Below, piece after piece: positions 55,449 through 63,744 of a DNA stretch of 64,000 bases. The position numbers were made by a program, and so were the translations under genes. The stretch lies in assembly GCA_019119995.1 (NCBI GenBank), contig DWVY01000047.1:26578-90577 (forward strand), read 5' to 3'. The notes below the pieces were generated by a model that did not search any database, was not told where the DNA came from, and worked only from the letters and a program-made list of their open reading frames with translations. Origin of the DNA: Candidatus Mediterraneibacter faecavium. Its GTDB lineage: Bacteria > Bacillota > Clostridia > Lachnospirales > Lachnospiraceae. Numbering within the stretch: position 1 is the first letter of the stretch; each line of letters opens with the position of its first letter.

Positions 55449-56565
55449 TTCCACGCGCCTCCTTCCGCATCCTGATGCGGGCGAACCCCATATCGATAAG
55501 TACAGCGGCAATAAAAGATACTGCCGAAACACTGATAAACTGGACAAGTGCATTTTCCACAAAGAGCCAGTCCAGGCCAGCCGCCCCTGCGATCCCCCGC
55601 AGCACGATCAGCACGCCCGGATGTATAACGTACACGATCATCGAGACATCCCGCGTCCACCCCGGCGCATGTCCCGGCACAGAAAGCAGCAGCCGGAATA
55701 AAAAGTACATGACCAGCGGCAGGAACAGATACATACTGTTGTGCCGCTGTAGATCCAGGCTGAACGTCAGATATCCCTCGATGAGCATCAGGGAAAGCGT
55801 TATACACAAACCTGCAATATCCCATCCTGTACTGATATCCCGCACTATACTGTTCTTCCGTCCTCTCCGGTTGTCCTTCCCCGCTGTACCTGCTGTATTT
55901 CCTGTCTTTTCCATGCCTGCCTTTCTCTCCCTGAGCAACCGTCCCATGAGAAGGAAGAGCGGAGCATAGAAAATGCCGTTCCGCGTGTAGCTGCTCACAG
56001 CAAAGATCACATCATACATATGCTCCGGGACAGGGATCCGGGCTGTGATCCCGAAGTAACTGTCCCCGCCTGCTCCGATCAGATAAAGCAGTATCGTAAT
56101 GCCCAAAGCTGTCCCCGCCGGAAGTTTCTTCAAGAGCATCATGACCACGAAACATCCGATGACCACTGCCGGGAAATACCAGAGGTGGTAAAATGTCCCG
56201 TCAAAAATGAGCATCCGGATAAACTCGCCGGCACTTTCTGGAAGTCCCCCTGAATAAAAATTGACCGGAAGGTAAAGCACGATCGATACTGCATACAAGA
56301 ACAATGTCTTTTTTATAAAGCGGACCACTTTACCGCCTGCATTCTGTCCGCTCGTTCTCCATGAGCCAAGTACAAAGTACCCGGTCGTCATAAAGAAGAA
56401 TGGGACCGCCACTCTTCCGATACAGTAGGTCAGCAGGAAATCAAAGTCTTTGCCGACGCCCGAAAACGGCGCCGTATGAATCGCGATCACCATGAGGGCA
56501 GCCACGATACGGAAGTAATCAACACCTGCATAATTCACTGTCTGTACGTGACCTCTTCCACTCAT
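55441..56565 (-). CDS. Acyltransferase-3-like membrane protein, transporter half of a split VanT
   Basis: A 374-residue membrane protein with about ten helices. It begins with a family pattern: YFRIVAALMVIAIHTAPF, with the conserved Arg and His, followed by GRVAVPFFFMTTGYF. The same domain forms the N-terminal half of VanT, where it is thought to take up L-serine. A charged loop near residues 215-245 is rich in Lys and Arg. Its position, between vanXY (ATGA overlap) and the racemase (8-base overlap), supports a divided VanT. Confidence 0.87.
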   Translation of the reverse strand: MSGRGHVQTVNYAGVDYFRIVAALMVIAIHTAPFSGVGKDFDFLLTYCIGRVAVPFFFMTTGYFVLGSWRTSGQNAGGKVVRFIKKTLFLYAVSIVLYLPVNFYSGGLPESAGEFIRMLIFDGTFYHLWYFPAVVIGCFVVMMLLKKLPAGTALGITILLYLIGAGGDSYFGITARIPVPEHMYDVIFAVSSYTRNGIFYAPLFLLMGRLLRERKAGMEKTGNTAGTAGKDNRRGRKNSIVRDISTGWDIAGLCITLSLMLIEGYLTFSLDLQRHNSMYLFLPLVMYFLFRLLLSVPGHAPGWTRDVSMIVYVIHPGVLIVLRGIAGAAGLDWLFVENALVQFISVSAVSFIAAVLIDMGFARIRMRKEARGNA

Positions 56566-57203
56566 CTTACTTTCCTCTCTCCTCTGCGGGCATTACTCAT
56601 ATTTCCGTCACTGCCGCACAGCAGATATTGATTTAAATCTTTCCTTGTGCTTTCCGCACTGCGTTCTACATATTCTTCAAGAGACAGCCCCTTTTCTGCG
56701 ATGACTACGGAATGTGGAGTGCCCACATAACGGAAATGCCACGGTTCTTCACTGATCCCGGTAATTGGTTCTTTTGCTTTCTGATAGCGCTCGATGAACC
56801 CGTAATAAGGGGCCAGCTCCCTGAATTTTCTGCAAATGCCTGTCCGCGGGAATTCCGGACAGATGAAGTCAATGTCTGGTGCGTTCAGGGCAAGATCGAT
56901 GGCAAGCCCGGTCTCGTGTTCGCTGCATGCGGGAAGAGCCACATATTTTCTCGCAAAGTCGATCCCACGCTCTGCCACTGTATCTTTCCAGATCTTCTTC
57001 TGCTCCTCCCTGGAGCGCCAACCGCTGACAGGGACGATCTCGTCTCTGCTCCCGATATCCGCCAGGAGCTTCCTCAGCGCTTTTGCGGCTGTACGCTCCA
57101 GGAGTATTCCCGGATATCCGTCAAGCGCGCATACAAGCTCCGACGGATCAACAGGGTGAAAAAGCGGATGCTCTGCATTTACAAGCACAAGATAATTTTT
57201 CAT
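56562..57203 (-). CDS. vanXY: VanY/VanXY-type D,D-peptidase
   Basis: A 213-residue protein without signal peptide. The metal-site pattern SEHETGLAIDL (His and Asp) and the later EPWHFRYVG (Glu and His) define the M15 D-Ala-D-Ala carboxypeptidase/dipeptidase group. The cytosolic location fits a VanXY that removes D-Ala-D-Ala precursors. The ATG at 57203 has GGAGGTG eight bases upstream; a GTG three codons earlier overlaps the ligase gene stop. Its last 20 residues are basic. Confidence 0.9.
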   Translation of the reverse strand: MKNYLVLVNAEHPLFHPVDPSELVCALDGYPGILLERTAAKALRKLLADIGSRDEIVPVSGWRSREEQKKIWKDTVAERGIDFARKYVALPACSEHETGLAIDLALNAPDIDFICPEFPRTGICRKFRELAPYYGFIERYQKAKEPITGISEEPWHFRYVGTPHSVVIAEKGLSLEEYVERSAESTRKDLNQYLLCGSDGNMSNARRGERKVR

Positions 57204-57208
57204 TATAT

Positions 57209-58288
57209 TCACACCTCCATCTCGATCAGACGGCTGATCAGCTCCCGGAAAGAGATCCCTGCCGCTTTCATCATTCCCGGATAACGGCTGTGGGCGGTAA
57301 ATCCCGGGATCGTATTCACTTCATTAAAATAAATCTTTCCTTCCGGCGTCAGGAACATGTCTACTCTTGCAAAATCCCTGCACTTTAATGCCCGGTAGAT
57401 AACTGCCGCCATATGGCGGATCTCTTCTGCTTTCTCAAGCGGGATCCTTGCCGGGACATAGATATTCGATGTCTTCAGCGTATATTTCTCCTCGTAATTA
57501 AAGAACCCTTCCGACAGCTCGATCTCATCCACTTCGCCGATGGTAAGCTCCCTGTTGCCCAGAACAGCGCATCCCACCTCAAACCCGCGGATCTGCTCTT
57601 CCAGGATCACTTCAGAATCATGCTCGAACGCGCTCTCCACAGCAGGGATCAGCTCATTCTCTTTGCAGACTCTCGTAATGCCAAAGGAGGATCCGGCGCG
57701 GACCGGCTTTACAAACAGCGGATATCCCAGCCTGCGCGCGTATTTCTGTATCGCCTGCGCATCATACGGTTTCGTTACCGTCACTGTCTCCGCCACCGGC
57801 ACGCCTGCAGCTGCAGCGATACGGTGCGAGAGCTCCTTGTCCATCCCCACGGCAGAGCTCAGCATTCCGCATCCGATGACCGGGATGCCGGCAAGCTCCA
57901 GCACGCCCTGTACCGTGCCGTCTTCGCCGTTTTTTCCGTGCAGGATCGGGAAGGCTGCATCCAGTGATACAGCATGGATCCCGTCCGTTCCCTGGCAGCA
58001 GATGCCATGGACCGTCTTATCCGTAGATACCCATACCGGTGTGCAGGTCCTTTCACTGTACCATCTGTCCTCTGGTATATCATCGATATTTCCCTGATAC
58101 AGATACCACTGTCCGCTCTGGCGGCTGATACCGATCAGGATCTGTTCGTAACGGTCGGTATCCATATTCTCGATCACCGCATATGCCGACTGGAGCGACA
58201 CTTCATATTCTGTAGAACATCCGCCGAACAGTACAGCGATCTTTTTCTTCCGCTCATTTCCAGTTTCTGTTATTCTGATATCATTCAT
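57209..58288 (-). CDS. vanG: D-alanine-D-serine ligase, VanG type
   Basis: A 359-residue ATP-grasp ligase. FGGCSTEYEVSLQSA opens the N-domain, AGSSFGI marks the ATP loop, and FNEVNTIPGFT ends the catalytic core. The omega-loop region reads EEKYTLKTSNIYVPARI, like D-Ala-D-Ser ligases (VanG) and unlike the EKG-type loop of D-Ala-D-Lac enzymes. It would build peptidoglycan precursors ending in D-Ser, lowering vancomycin affinity. No vanR/vanS genes are adjacent. First gene of vanG-vanXY-split vanT. Confidence 0.9.
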   Translation of the reverse strand: MNDIRITETGNERKKKIAVLFGGCSTEYEVSLQSAYAVIENMDTDRYEQILIGISRQSGQWYLYQGNIDDIPEDRWYSERTCTPVWVSTDKTVHGICCQGTDGIHAVSLDAAFPILHGKNGEDGTVQGVLELAGIPVIGCGMLSSAVGMDKELSHRIAAAAGVPVAETVTVTKPYDAQAIQKYARRLGYPLFVKPVRAGSSFGITRVCKENELIPAVESAFEHDSEVILEEQIRGFEVGCAVLGNRELTIGEVDEIELSEGFFNYEEKYTLKTSNIYVPARIPLEKAEEIRHMAAVIYRALKCRDFARVDMFLTPEGKIYFNEVNTIPGFTAHSRYPGMMKAAGISFRELISRLIEMEV

Positions 58289-58333
58289 CTTCTTTCACTC
58301 CTTCTTTTCTTCAGGATGCCGGCCGCCACATGG

Positions 58334-58399
58334 GAAATATCCGGTCATTCTTCTCTGTCAAAGAAATGATATCAATGCGGGATTAATGATTCTTAATGA
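58334..58399 (-). promoter_or_regulatory. Candidate promoter and response-regulator-type repeat for the van operon
   Basis: On the minus strand a perfect TTGACA (58361-58356) with a 16-base spacer to a weak TATTTC (58339-58334). About 21 bases upstream are two TCATTAA repeats (58399-58393 and 58389-58383) with a 10-base period, like sites of OmpR/PhoB-type regulators such as VanR. The regulator gene would have to be elsewhere. Confidence 0.5.
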
Positions 58400-58515
58400 A
58401 ATTATGATGATTTAGAGTATAGATTTATTAAGATTTTCCTAAGCAGGCGGGCTTTACATGCGCTGCTATGTTGCCTTTCTCTAAGGAAATGTGATATCAT
58501 ACCGACTATAATTAT

Positions 58516-58555
58516 CCAGATCTACTTCATTACAGACCAGATTTACTTCATTACA
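58516..58555. repeat. 21-base tandem repeat in the leader of the CmpB gene
   Basis: ccagatctacttcattacaga (58516-58536) is repeated as ccagatttacttcattaca (58537-58555) with one substitution, just downstream of a TATAAT at 58507-58512. Confidence 0.75.
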
Positions 58556-58575
58556 AAAGAGAGGAAACTTGCTTT

Positions 58576-59874
58576 ATGGACATTACATTTACCGAACTGC
58601 TCTGGCTCTTTCTCATCTACTCTTTTCTCGGATGGGGCTTCGAAGCAGTTGTAGGGACTATTAAGAACAGAAGATTTACAAACCGCGGTTTCTCCACAGG
58701 ACCATTCTGTATTGTCTATGGCATCGCAGCTGTCACGATGCAGATCACACTTGCCGATCTGATGGATGATCCTGTCTTCCTGCTGCTCGGATGCGGGATC
58801 CAGGCCACATTTATCGAATGGTTCACAGGGAAATTACTGGAACTCATAAACCGCCGCAAATGGTGGGATTATTCTAATAAAAAATGGAATTTTGACGGAT
58901 ATATCTGTTTTGAATACACACTGCTCTGGGCTGTTCTGGGATCTGTCAGCGTAAAATACGGAAACACATTTTTCCTGTTTCTGTATAAGCTCATCCCCGA
59001 ACCGGTTCCCGCAGTCCTCACATGGGTCATCTCAGGTTATGTTGCACTTGATTCTGCGGTTTCCCTGGCCGCTGTATTTCATCTGCGCAGAAGCAAAAAG
59101 AAGGCGGGCAACCCTGACAGCAGCCTGTCTTCGAAATTGTACAAAGCCGCTCTCGCGATCATCAGATATGTAGAGCGGCGTATGGCAAAAGCGTACCCCG
59201 TTATAGAGGAAAGATCCGAAGAGATCCTGAAAGAAGGAAAATTCGCCGAGGGATGCGGTTTTTACAAACTGTTCTGGCTGTTCCTCATCGGAGCGCTCTT
59301 AGGAGATATCACGGAGACGATCTTCTGCCGTCTGACGGCGGGAGTCTGGATGAGCAGGAGCAGTCTTGTATGGGGACCTTTCAGCATTGTATGGGGACTT
59401 GCTATCGCCCTTGCCACATCTCTCCTGTATAAAGACAAGGACAAGCCGGACCGGCACATCTTTCTGGTCGGCGCCCTGCTCGGCGGAGCGTATGAATATG
59501 TGTGCAGCGTTTTTACAGAGCTTGTATTCGGACAGGTGTTCTGGGACTACAGCAAGATTCCTTTCAACTTAGGCGGAAGGGTCAATCTCCTCTACTGCTT
59601 CTTCTGGGGGATCGCCGCTGTTGTCTGGATCAAGCTCCTGTACCCGAGATTCTCCGGATGGATCGAGCGCATCCCTAAACTCGCCGGATACATATCCACC
59701 TGGATCCTGGTCGTATTCATGACGGCGGACATCATCGTTTCTTCGGCTGCATTGATGCGCTACGACCAGAGAGCCGGAGGCCCCGCCGCCGGGAGCGGAT
59801 GGGAGCAGATCATAGATGAGACTTTTGACGACAGTACAATGCAGAGGATCTATCCGAACGCAAAACAAAGATAA
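58576..59874 (+). CDS. CmpB-like putative ABC-transporter permease with internal duplication
   Basis: A 432-residue membrane protein with about 10-12 helices, matching ABC_trans_CmpB proteins. It is made of two similar halves: FLIYSFLGWGFEAVVGTIKN with STGPFCIVYG, and FLIGALLGDITETIF with VWGPFSIVWG. Each half also ends with a WDYSxxxxNxxG segment. No ATPase gene is adjacent, and the transport role is only inferred from the family name. Diverges from the van operon. Confidence 0.85.
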   Translation: MDITFTELLWLFLIYSFLGWGFEAVVGTIKNRRFTNRGFSTGPFCIVYGIAAVTMQITLADLMDDPVFLLLGCGIQATFIEWFTGKLLELINRRKWWDYSNKKWNFDGYICFEYTLLWAVLGSVSVKYGNTFFLFLYKLIPEPVPAVLTWVISGYVALDSAVSLAAVFHLRRSKKKAGNPDSSLSSKLYKAALAIIRYVERRMAKAYPVIEERSEEILKEGKFAEGCGFYKLFWLFLIGALLGDITETIFCRLTAGVWMSRSSLVWGPFSIVWGLAIALATSLLYKDKDKPDRHIFLVGALLGGAYEYVCSVFTELVFGQVFWDYSKIPFNLGGRVNLLYCFFWGIAAVVWIKLLYPRFSGWIERIPKLAGYISTWILVVFMTADIIVSSAALMRYDQRAGGPAAGSGWEQIIDETFDDSTMQRIYPNAKQR

Positions 59875-59923
59875 AAAAGCGGAGACCCATAACCTGAAAT
59901 GGTTGTATGGATCTCCGTTTTTT
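59873..59923 (+). terminator. Terminator after the CmpB gene
   Basis: Arms aaaaaagcggaga and tctccgtttttt (59873-59885 with 59912-59923), overlapping the CmpB stop codon; likely bidirectional with the convergent symporter gene. Confidence 0.85.
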
Positions 59924-59967
59924 ATCCTGTATACATTCGGCAGGAACGTTGTAAAGCGTTCCTGGTC

Positions 59968-61185
59968 CTACAGGTCAATCCTGAGATTCTGTTCTTTGAT
60001 GTTATGCCTGTCAGCATATCCTGACAGGATCATCGTAAGCGCCCCGTCTCCGGTAATATTGCAAGCTGTGCCAAAGCTGTCCTGGAGCGCGAAAATGGTC
60101 AGCATCAGTGCCGTCCCTGTCTCGTCAAATCCCAGGACTCCTGTGATCAGACCGAGCGACGCCATGACTGTTCCTCCCGGCACTCCCGGCGCTCCGATGG
60201 CAAATACTCCGAGCAGCAGGCAGAACAAGATCATTGTTCCTACATCCGGCATCGTTCCGTATAAGATCTGAGACACTGTCATGACAAAGAACACCTCTGT
60301 CAGCACAGAACCGCACAGATGGATATTGGCAAACAGCGGGATCCCGAAATCCACCATATCATCCCTGAGCGGAGGTTCTGATTTCTTCGCGCAGCGGAGC
60401 GCGACTGCAAGCGTTGCCGCCGAGGACATCGTACCGACCGCGGTAATGTACGCAGGCCCGTAATTCTTTACTACATCAAGCGGGTTGCTCCGGGAATAGA
60501 TCCCCGCAAAGATATAGAGCACAGCCATCCAGAGATAATGCCCCACGATCACGATCAGCACGACCTGTATAAATACAGGCAGCTGCTTTGTGATCGTCCC
60601 TTCATAGGAAAGTGCACAGAACGTAAAGCCGATAAATACCGGCAGGAGCGGGATCACCACTCTGGTCACGATCTGCAGGACGATCTTCTGGAACTCTTCC
60701 AGAAGGTTCGTCATTGTCACCGCATTCGTCCACGTACACGCCAGACCGAGCAGCACAGACAGTACAAGAGCGCTCATCACCGACATGATCTCCGGGATCT
60801 CCAGCTGGAATACCACTTCCGGCAGTTCCTTCAGTCCTTCTATTTCTGATACGATGGACAGATGCGGAATGATCCCATAGCCGGCTGCCATGGACAGAAG
60901 CGCCGCAAGGATGGACGACATGTATGCACAGAACAGTGCCACTCCGAGCATCCGCGAAGCATTCTTCCCCAGCCTCGTGATAGACGGCGCGATAAAACCG
61001 ATAACGATCAGCGGCACACAGAAGTTAATAAGCTCCGATAAAATAAATCTTACAGTTACAACGACATTCATCACTGCGCCGCCGGCATTCTCTGCGGACT
61101 CGAGCCCGGCAAGCTGACCCGCAATGATCCCGAGCACCACTCCCACAAGCAGTTTAAACGGCAGACTGGTGAATATTTTTTTCAT
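59968..61185 (-). CDS. Dicarboxylate/amino acid:cation symporter (DAACS family)
   Basis: A 405-residue membrane protein. Family marks: a serine-rich re-entrant loop GTMSSAATLAVAL, an NIHLCGSVLTEVFF helix, and GTALMLTIFALQDSFGTACNITGDG in the transport core. DAACS members move glutamate, aspartate, serine, threonine or C4-dicarboxylates with Na+ or H+. The SSxT-type loop could fit small neutral amino acids, but this is uncertain. GAGAGGAG precedes the ATG. Confidence 0.9.
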   Translation of the reverse strand: MKKIFTSLPFKLLVGVVLGIIAGQLAGLESAENAGGAVMNVVVTVRFILSELINFCVPLIVIGFIAPSITRLGKNASRMLGVALFCAYMSSILAALLSMAAGYGIIPHLSIVSEIEGLKELPEVVFQLEIPEIMSVMSALVLSVLLGLACTWTNAVTMTNLLEEFQKIVLQIVTRVVIPLLPVFIGFTFCALSYEGTITKQLPVFIQVVLIVIVGHYLWMAVLYIFAGIYSRSNPLDVVKNYGPAYITAVGTMSSAATLAVALRCAKKSEPPLRDDMVDFGIPLFANIHLCGSVLTEVFFVMTVSQILYGTMPDVGTMILFCLLLGVFAIGAPGVPGGTVMASLGLITGVLGFDETGTALMLTIFALQDSFGTACNITGDGALTMILSGYADRHNIKEQNLRIDL

Positions 61186-61288
61186 TTGAACTCCTCTCTT
61201 TGATCCAATCAATTATAATATGCCGTCCTATTATAATTGATATGTGCAATGCTGGCAACAGATATTTATTTCCAATGCGAACTGTCGC

Positions 61289-61316
61289 TTGACAAAAGTC
61301 ATATCTGTGTTACGAT
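61289..61316 (+). promoter_or_regulatory. Promoter of proB
   Basis: TTGACA (61289-61294), 16-base spacer, TACGAT (61311-61316); AAAGGAG precedes the ATG. Confidence 0.65.
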
Positions 61317-61403
61317 ATCACAGTAAGTGTCCGCACATTCTGCGCGGGCAGGCCGTTATACGTTTTACCGCAGCGGCAGATCAGTTCTAAAGGAGTAAGT
61401 ACA

Positions 61404-62207
61404 ATGGCACTTTATAATAACAGGATCGTAGTAAAAGTAGGAACTTCAACACTCACCAATGACGCAGGGAAAAGCGATCTGCGGGCCACGGACAGGCTTG
61501 TCTGCACTCTGGCAGATATTCATAACATGGGATACGAAGTCATCCTTGTATCATCCGGAGCCATCGCCGTCGGCAGAAACAAGCTGAATATGCAGGGCAG
61601 GCCGGACAGCACCACCATGCGGATGAAGCAGGCCGCAGCAGCCGTCGGGCAGTGCAGTCTGATGTATCTTTATGACAAGTTCTTCGGCGATTATGACAAG
61701 ACTGTAGCACAGATCCTTCTGAATGCAGAAGATATCGAGCAGGAAGAAAAGAAGGAAAATCTGACAAACACATTTCATGCACTGCTCGAGATGGGTGTGA
61801 TCCCGATCGTAAATGAAAATGATTCCGTAAGCTATACAGAGATCGAATCCGAGGACAGACTGTTCGGAGACAACGACATGCTCTCTTCCGTTGTCGCTGT
61901 TCTCTGCAAAGCAAAACGTCTGGTCATCTTATCCGATATCGACGGATTCTATGACAGTGATCCGCGTCTGCATCCAAATGCAAAGCTCATCGAACAGATC
62001 GATACCATCGACGAGAGCGTATACTCCCTCGCAGGCGGCGCCGGTTCCAGAAGAGGCACCGGAGGCATGCGCACAAAACTTCAGGCAGCGCAGCTTGCAA
62101 CGTCAAACGGGATCGATACGATCGTGACGAACGGGAAACGCCCGGAGGCGCTCTACGATATCGTGAAAGGCGGGAAAGCCGGAACACTGTTCACAGGGAA
62201 ATTATAA
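61404..62207 (+). CDS. proB: Glutamate 5-kinase, short form
   Basis: A 267-residue amino acid kinase. VVKVGTSTLTN at the N-terminus, VSSGAIAVGRNKL, EIESEDRLFGDNDMLS and SDIDGFYDSDPR are typical. It lacks the C-terminal PUA domain of E. coli ProB, as is common in Clostridia. It phosphorylates glutamate as the first step of proline synthesis. proA is not downstream; a hairpin follows directly. Confidence 0.96.
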   Translation: MALYNNRIVVKVGTSTLTNDAGKSDLRATDRLVCTLADIHNMGYEVILVSSGAIAVGRNKLNMQGRPDSTTMRMKQAAAAVGQCSLMYLYDKFFGDYDKTVAQILLNAEDIEQEEKKENLTNTFHALLEMGVIPIVNENDSVSYTEIESEDRLFGDNDMLSSVVAVLCKAKRLVILSDIDGFYDSDPRLHPNAKLIEQIDTIDESVYSLAGGAGSRRGTGGMRTKLQAAQLATSNGIDTIVTNGKRPEALYDIVKGGKAGTLFTGKL

Positions 62208-62224
62208 GACACCCGTCAATGGAT

Positions 62225-62249
62225 AAAGCGGACCCTCTGGATCCGCTTT
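62225..62249. terminator. Terminator between convergent proB and ogt
   Basis: Arms aaagcggacc and ggatccgcttt (62225-62249) with one mismatch and flanking A and T runs, between proB (plus) and ogt (minus). Confidence 0.75.
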
Positions 62250-62253
62250 TCTG

Positions 62254-62775
62254 TCATTTTGTGAACACGGCCTTCTCCAATGTGAGGAGGCTGATTTTTT
62301 TATCGATCCCGCCGGCATAACCGGTCAGGCTGCCGTCCGCTCCCAGTACCCGGTGGCACGGCACGATGATCGATATGGGATTGTGCCCCACCGCTCCGCC
62401 GACCGCCTGTGCTGACATCGTCTCTCTCCCACGCTGTTCCGCGATCCTGCCGGCAAGCTCTTTATACGTAGTCGTCTGTCCATAGGGGATCTCAAGCAGC
62501 AGCTCCCAGACAGCAAGCCGGAACTCACTTCCGATCAAATGCAGCGGCGGTGTAAAATCCGGTTCCCGCCCTGAAAAATAAATATCCAGCCATTTCACTG
62601 CCTGCTCAAGAACAGAAGGCTTTTTCGCCTCTGTTTCTCCTCTTAATTCTTCGTTCTTCAGTATTCCGCCTCCGAAATACTTCTGGCCATCAAACCAGAG
62701 GCCGGTCAGTCCCTCTTCATCACATGCAAGTGTGATCCCGCCCAGAGGCGAATTGTAATGACAGATGCTGATCAT
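62254..62775 (-). CDS. ogt: Methylated-DNA-protein-cysteine methyltransferase
   Basis: A 173-residue protein. The active-site motif IVPCHRVLG is near residue 136, after a helix-turn-helix segment GQTTTYKELAGRIA. It removes O6-alkyl groups from guanine by transferring them to its own cysteine. The start was set at ATG-ATC after GGAGAAG; the N-terminal domain (SPLGGITLACDE) is complete. Confidence 0.95.
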   Translation of the reverse strand: MISICHYNSPLGGITLACDEEGLTGLWFDGQKYFGGGILKNEELRGETEAKKPSVLEQAVKWLDIYFSGREPDFTPPLHLIGSEFRLAVWELLLEIPYGQTTTYKELAGRIAEQRGRETMSAQAVGGAVGHNPISIIVPCHRVLGADGSLTGYAGGIDKKISLLTLEKAVFTK

Positions 62776-62874
62776 AAAGATCTTCTCCTTTCCAGGCTTC
62801 CGCTCTCCCACAGTTCTATGTTATCATACCACACCGCCGGCTCTATTATCGGTTCTCCCGTTTTCAGCGTTGTT

Positions 62875-63636
62875 TCAAGGAGTCTCAAGGAATTCTTCCA
62901 CCGCACGGTTGAACTCCCGATACTCTTCTTTCGCTATAAAATGCGTGCCGTGCAGTACCCGGAGTTCTGCATTCGGGAGACTCGCATAGATCAGCCTTGT
63001 GTGCTCATCCTTTATCATGTCCTTATCGCCGGCAATGACCAGTTTTTTCATATTGATGAAATCCTGGTTCTGATTCTCTGACAATTCTTCCTGCCGGATA
63101 TTCGGATCATTTACCATCAGCCCCAGCATCTCTGCATTTCTCTGTGCCTTTTCGGCAAATAACATTTTTCCGCTTTTCTTCCCGTCTTTTTTCACAAAAG
63201 AAAGATTTCCAAAGCGTTCCAGCACTAATGCCACCCGGTATCCGATAACGATTGGGATCTGGGTGGACGGCTTCACGCCCGACGCATCCAGATTTGCCCC
63301 GTTCAGGATAAGATGATCCACTCGTTCCGGGTATTTCAGGGCAAAGATAAGCGCAATATTGCCGCCGTCCGAAAAGCCCAGGATATGTGCTTTTTCAATC
63401 CCTTTTTCATCCATAAAGTCATGCAGATCCTCAGCGAACTGCCGGATGGTAAACGGCTTCTCCCCACGGGGCGACTGTCCATGTCCCCGGGTGTCCAGAG
63501 CGATCACGCGGTACCTGTCCTTAAAACATTCGATCTGATGCACAAAATAACTGCCGTCCTCCCCGTTGCCGTGGAGGAGAATAAAAGGTGTGCCTGAGCC
63601 CTGTTCTGTATAGTGCAACTTGATATCCACTGCCAT
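62875..63636 (-). CDS. Alpha/beta hydrolase
   Basis: A 253-residue protein with LHGNGEDGSYF (oxyanion region), nucleophile Ser in LGFSDGGNIA, and His in LHGTHFIAKEE near the C-terminus. A lid of helices lies between. Esterase- or hydrolase-like; substrate unknown. The start at 63636 has GGAG close by. It may be co-transcribed with ogt downstream. Confidence 0.9.
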   Translation of the reverse strand: MAVDIKLHYTEQGSGTPFILLHGNGEDGSYFVHQIECFKDRYRVIALDTRGHGQSPRGEKPFTIRQFAEDLHDFMDEKGIEKAHILGFSDGGNIALIFALKYPERVDHLILNGANLDASGVKPSTQIPIVIGYRVALVLERFGNLSFVKKDGKKSGKMLFAEKAQRNAEMLGLMVNDPNIRQEELSENQNQDFINMKKLVIAGDKDMIKDEHTRLIYASLPNAELRVLHGTHFIAKEEYREFNRAVEEFLETP

Positions 63637-63744
63637 CTTCGTCTCCTGTCTGATTTTTTCTATATAACCTGCATGATCCCCCATCAGATGCAATCATTAT
63701 AATACAGATAAAGGCAAAAATCCATCTGTAGGACGGCGTAAATC

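Noticed and set aside
61317..61403. T-box or other riboswitch before proB
   Set aside because: The leader is under 90 bases and lacks a T-box consensus or a terminator hairpin before the ATG.
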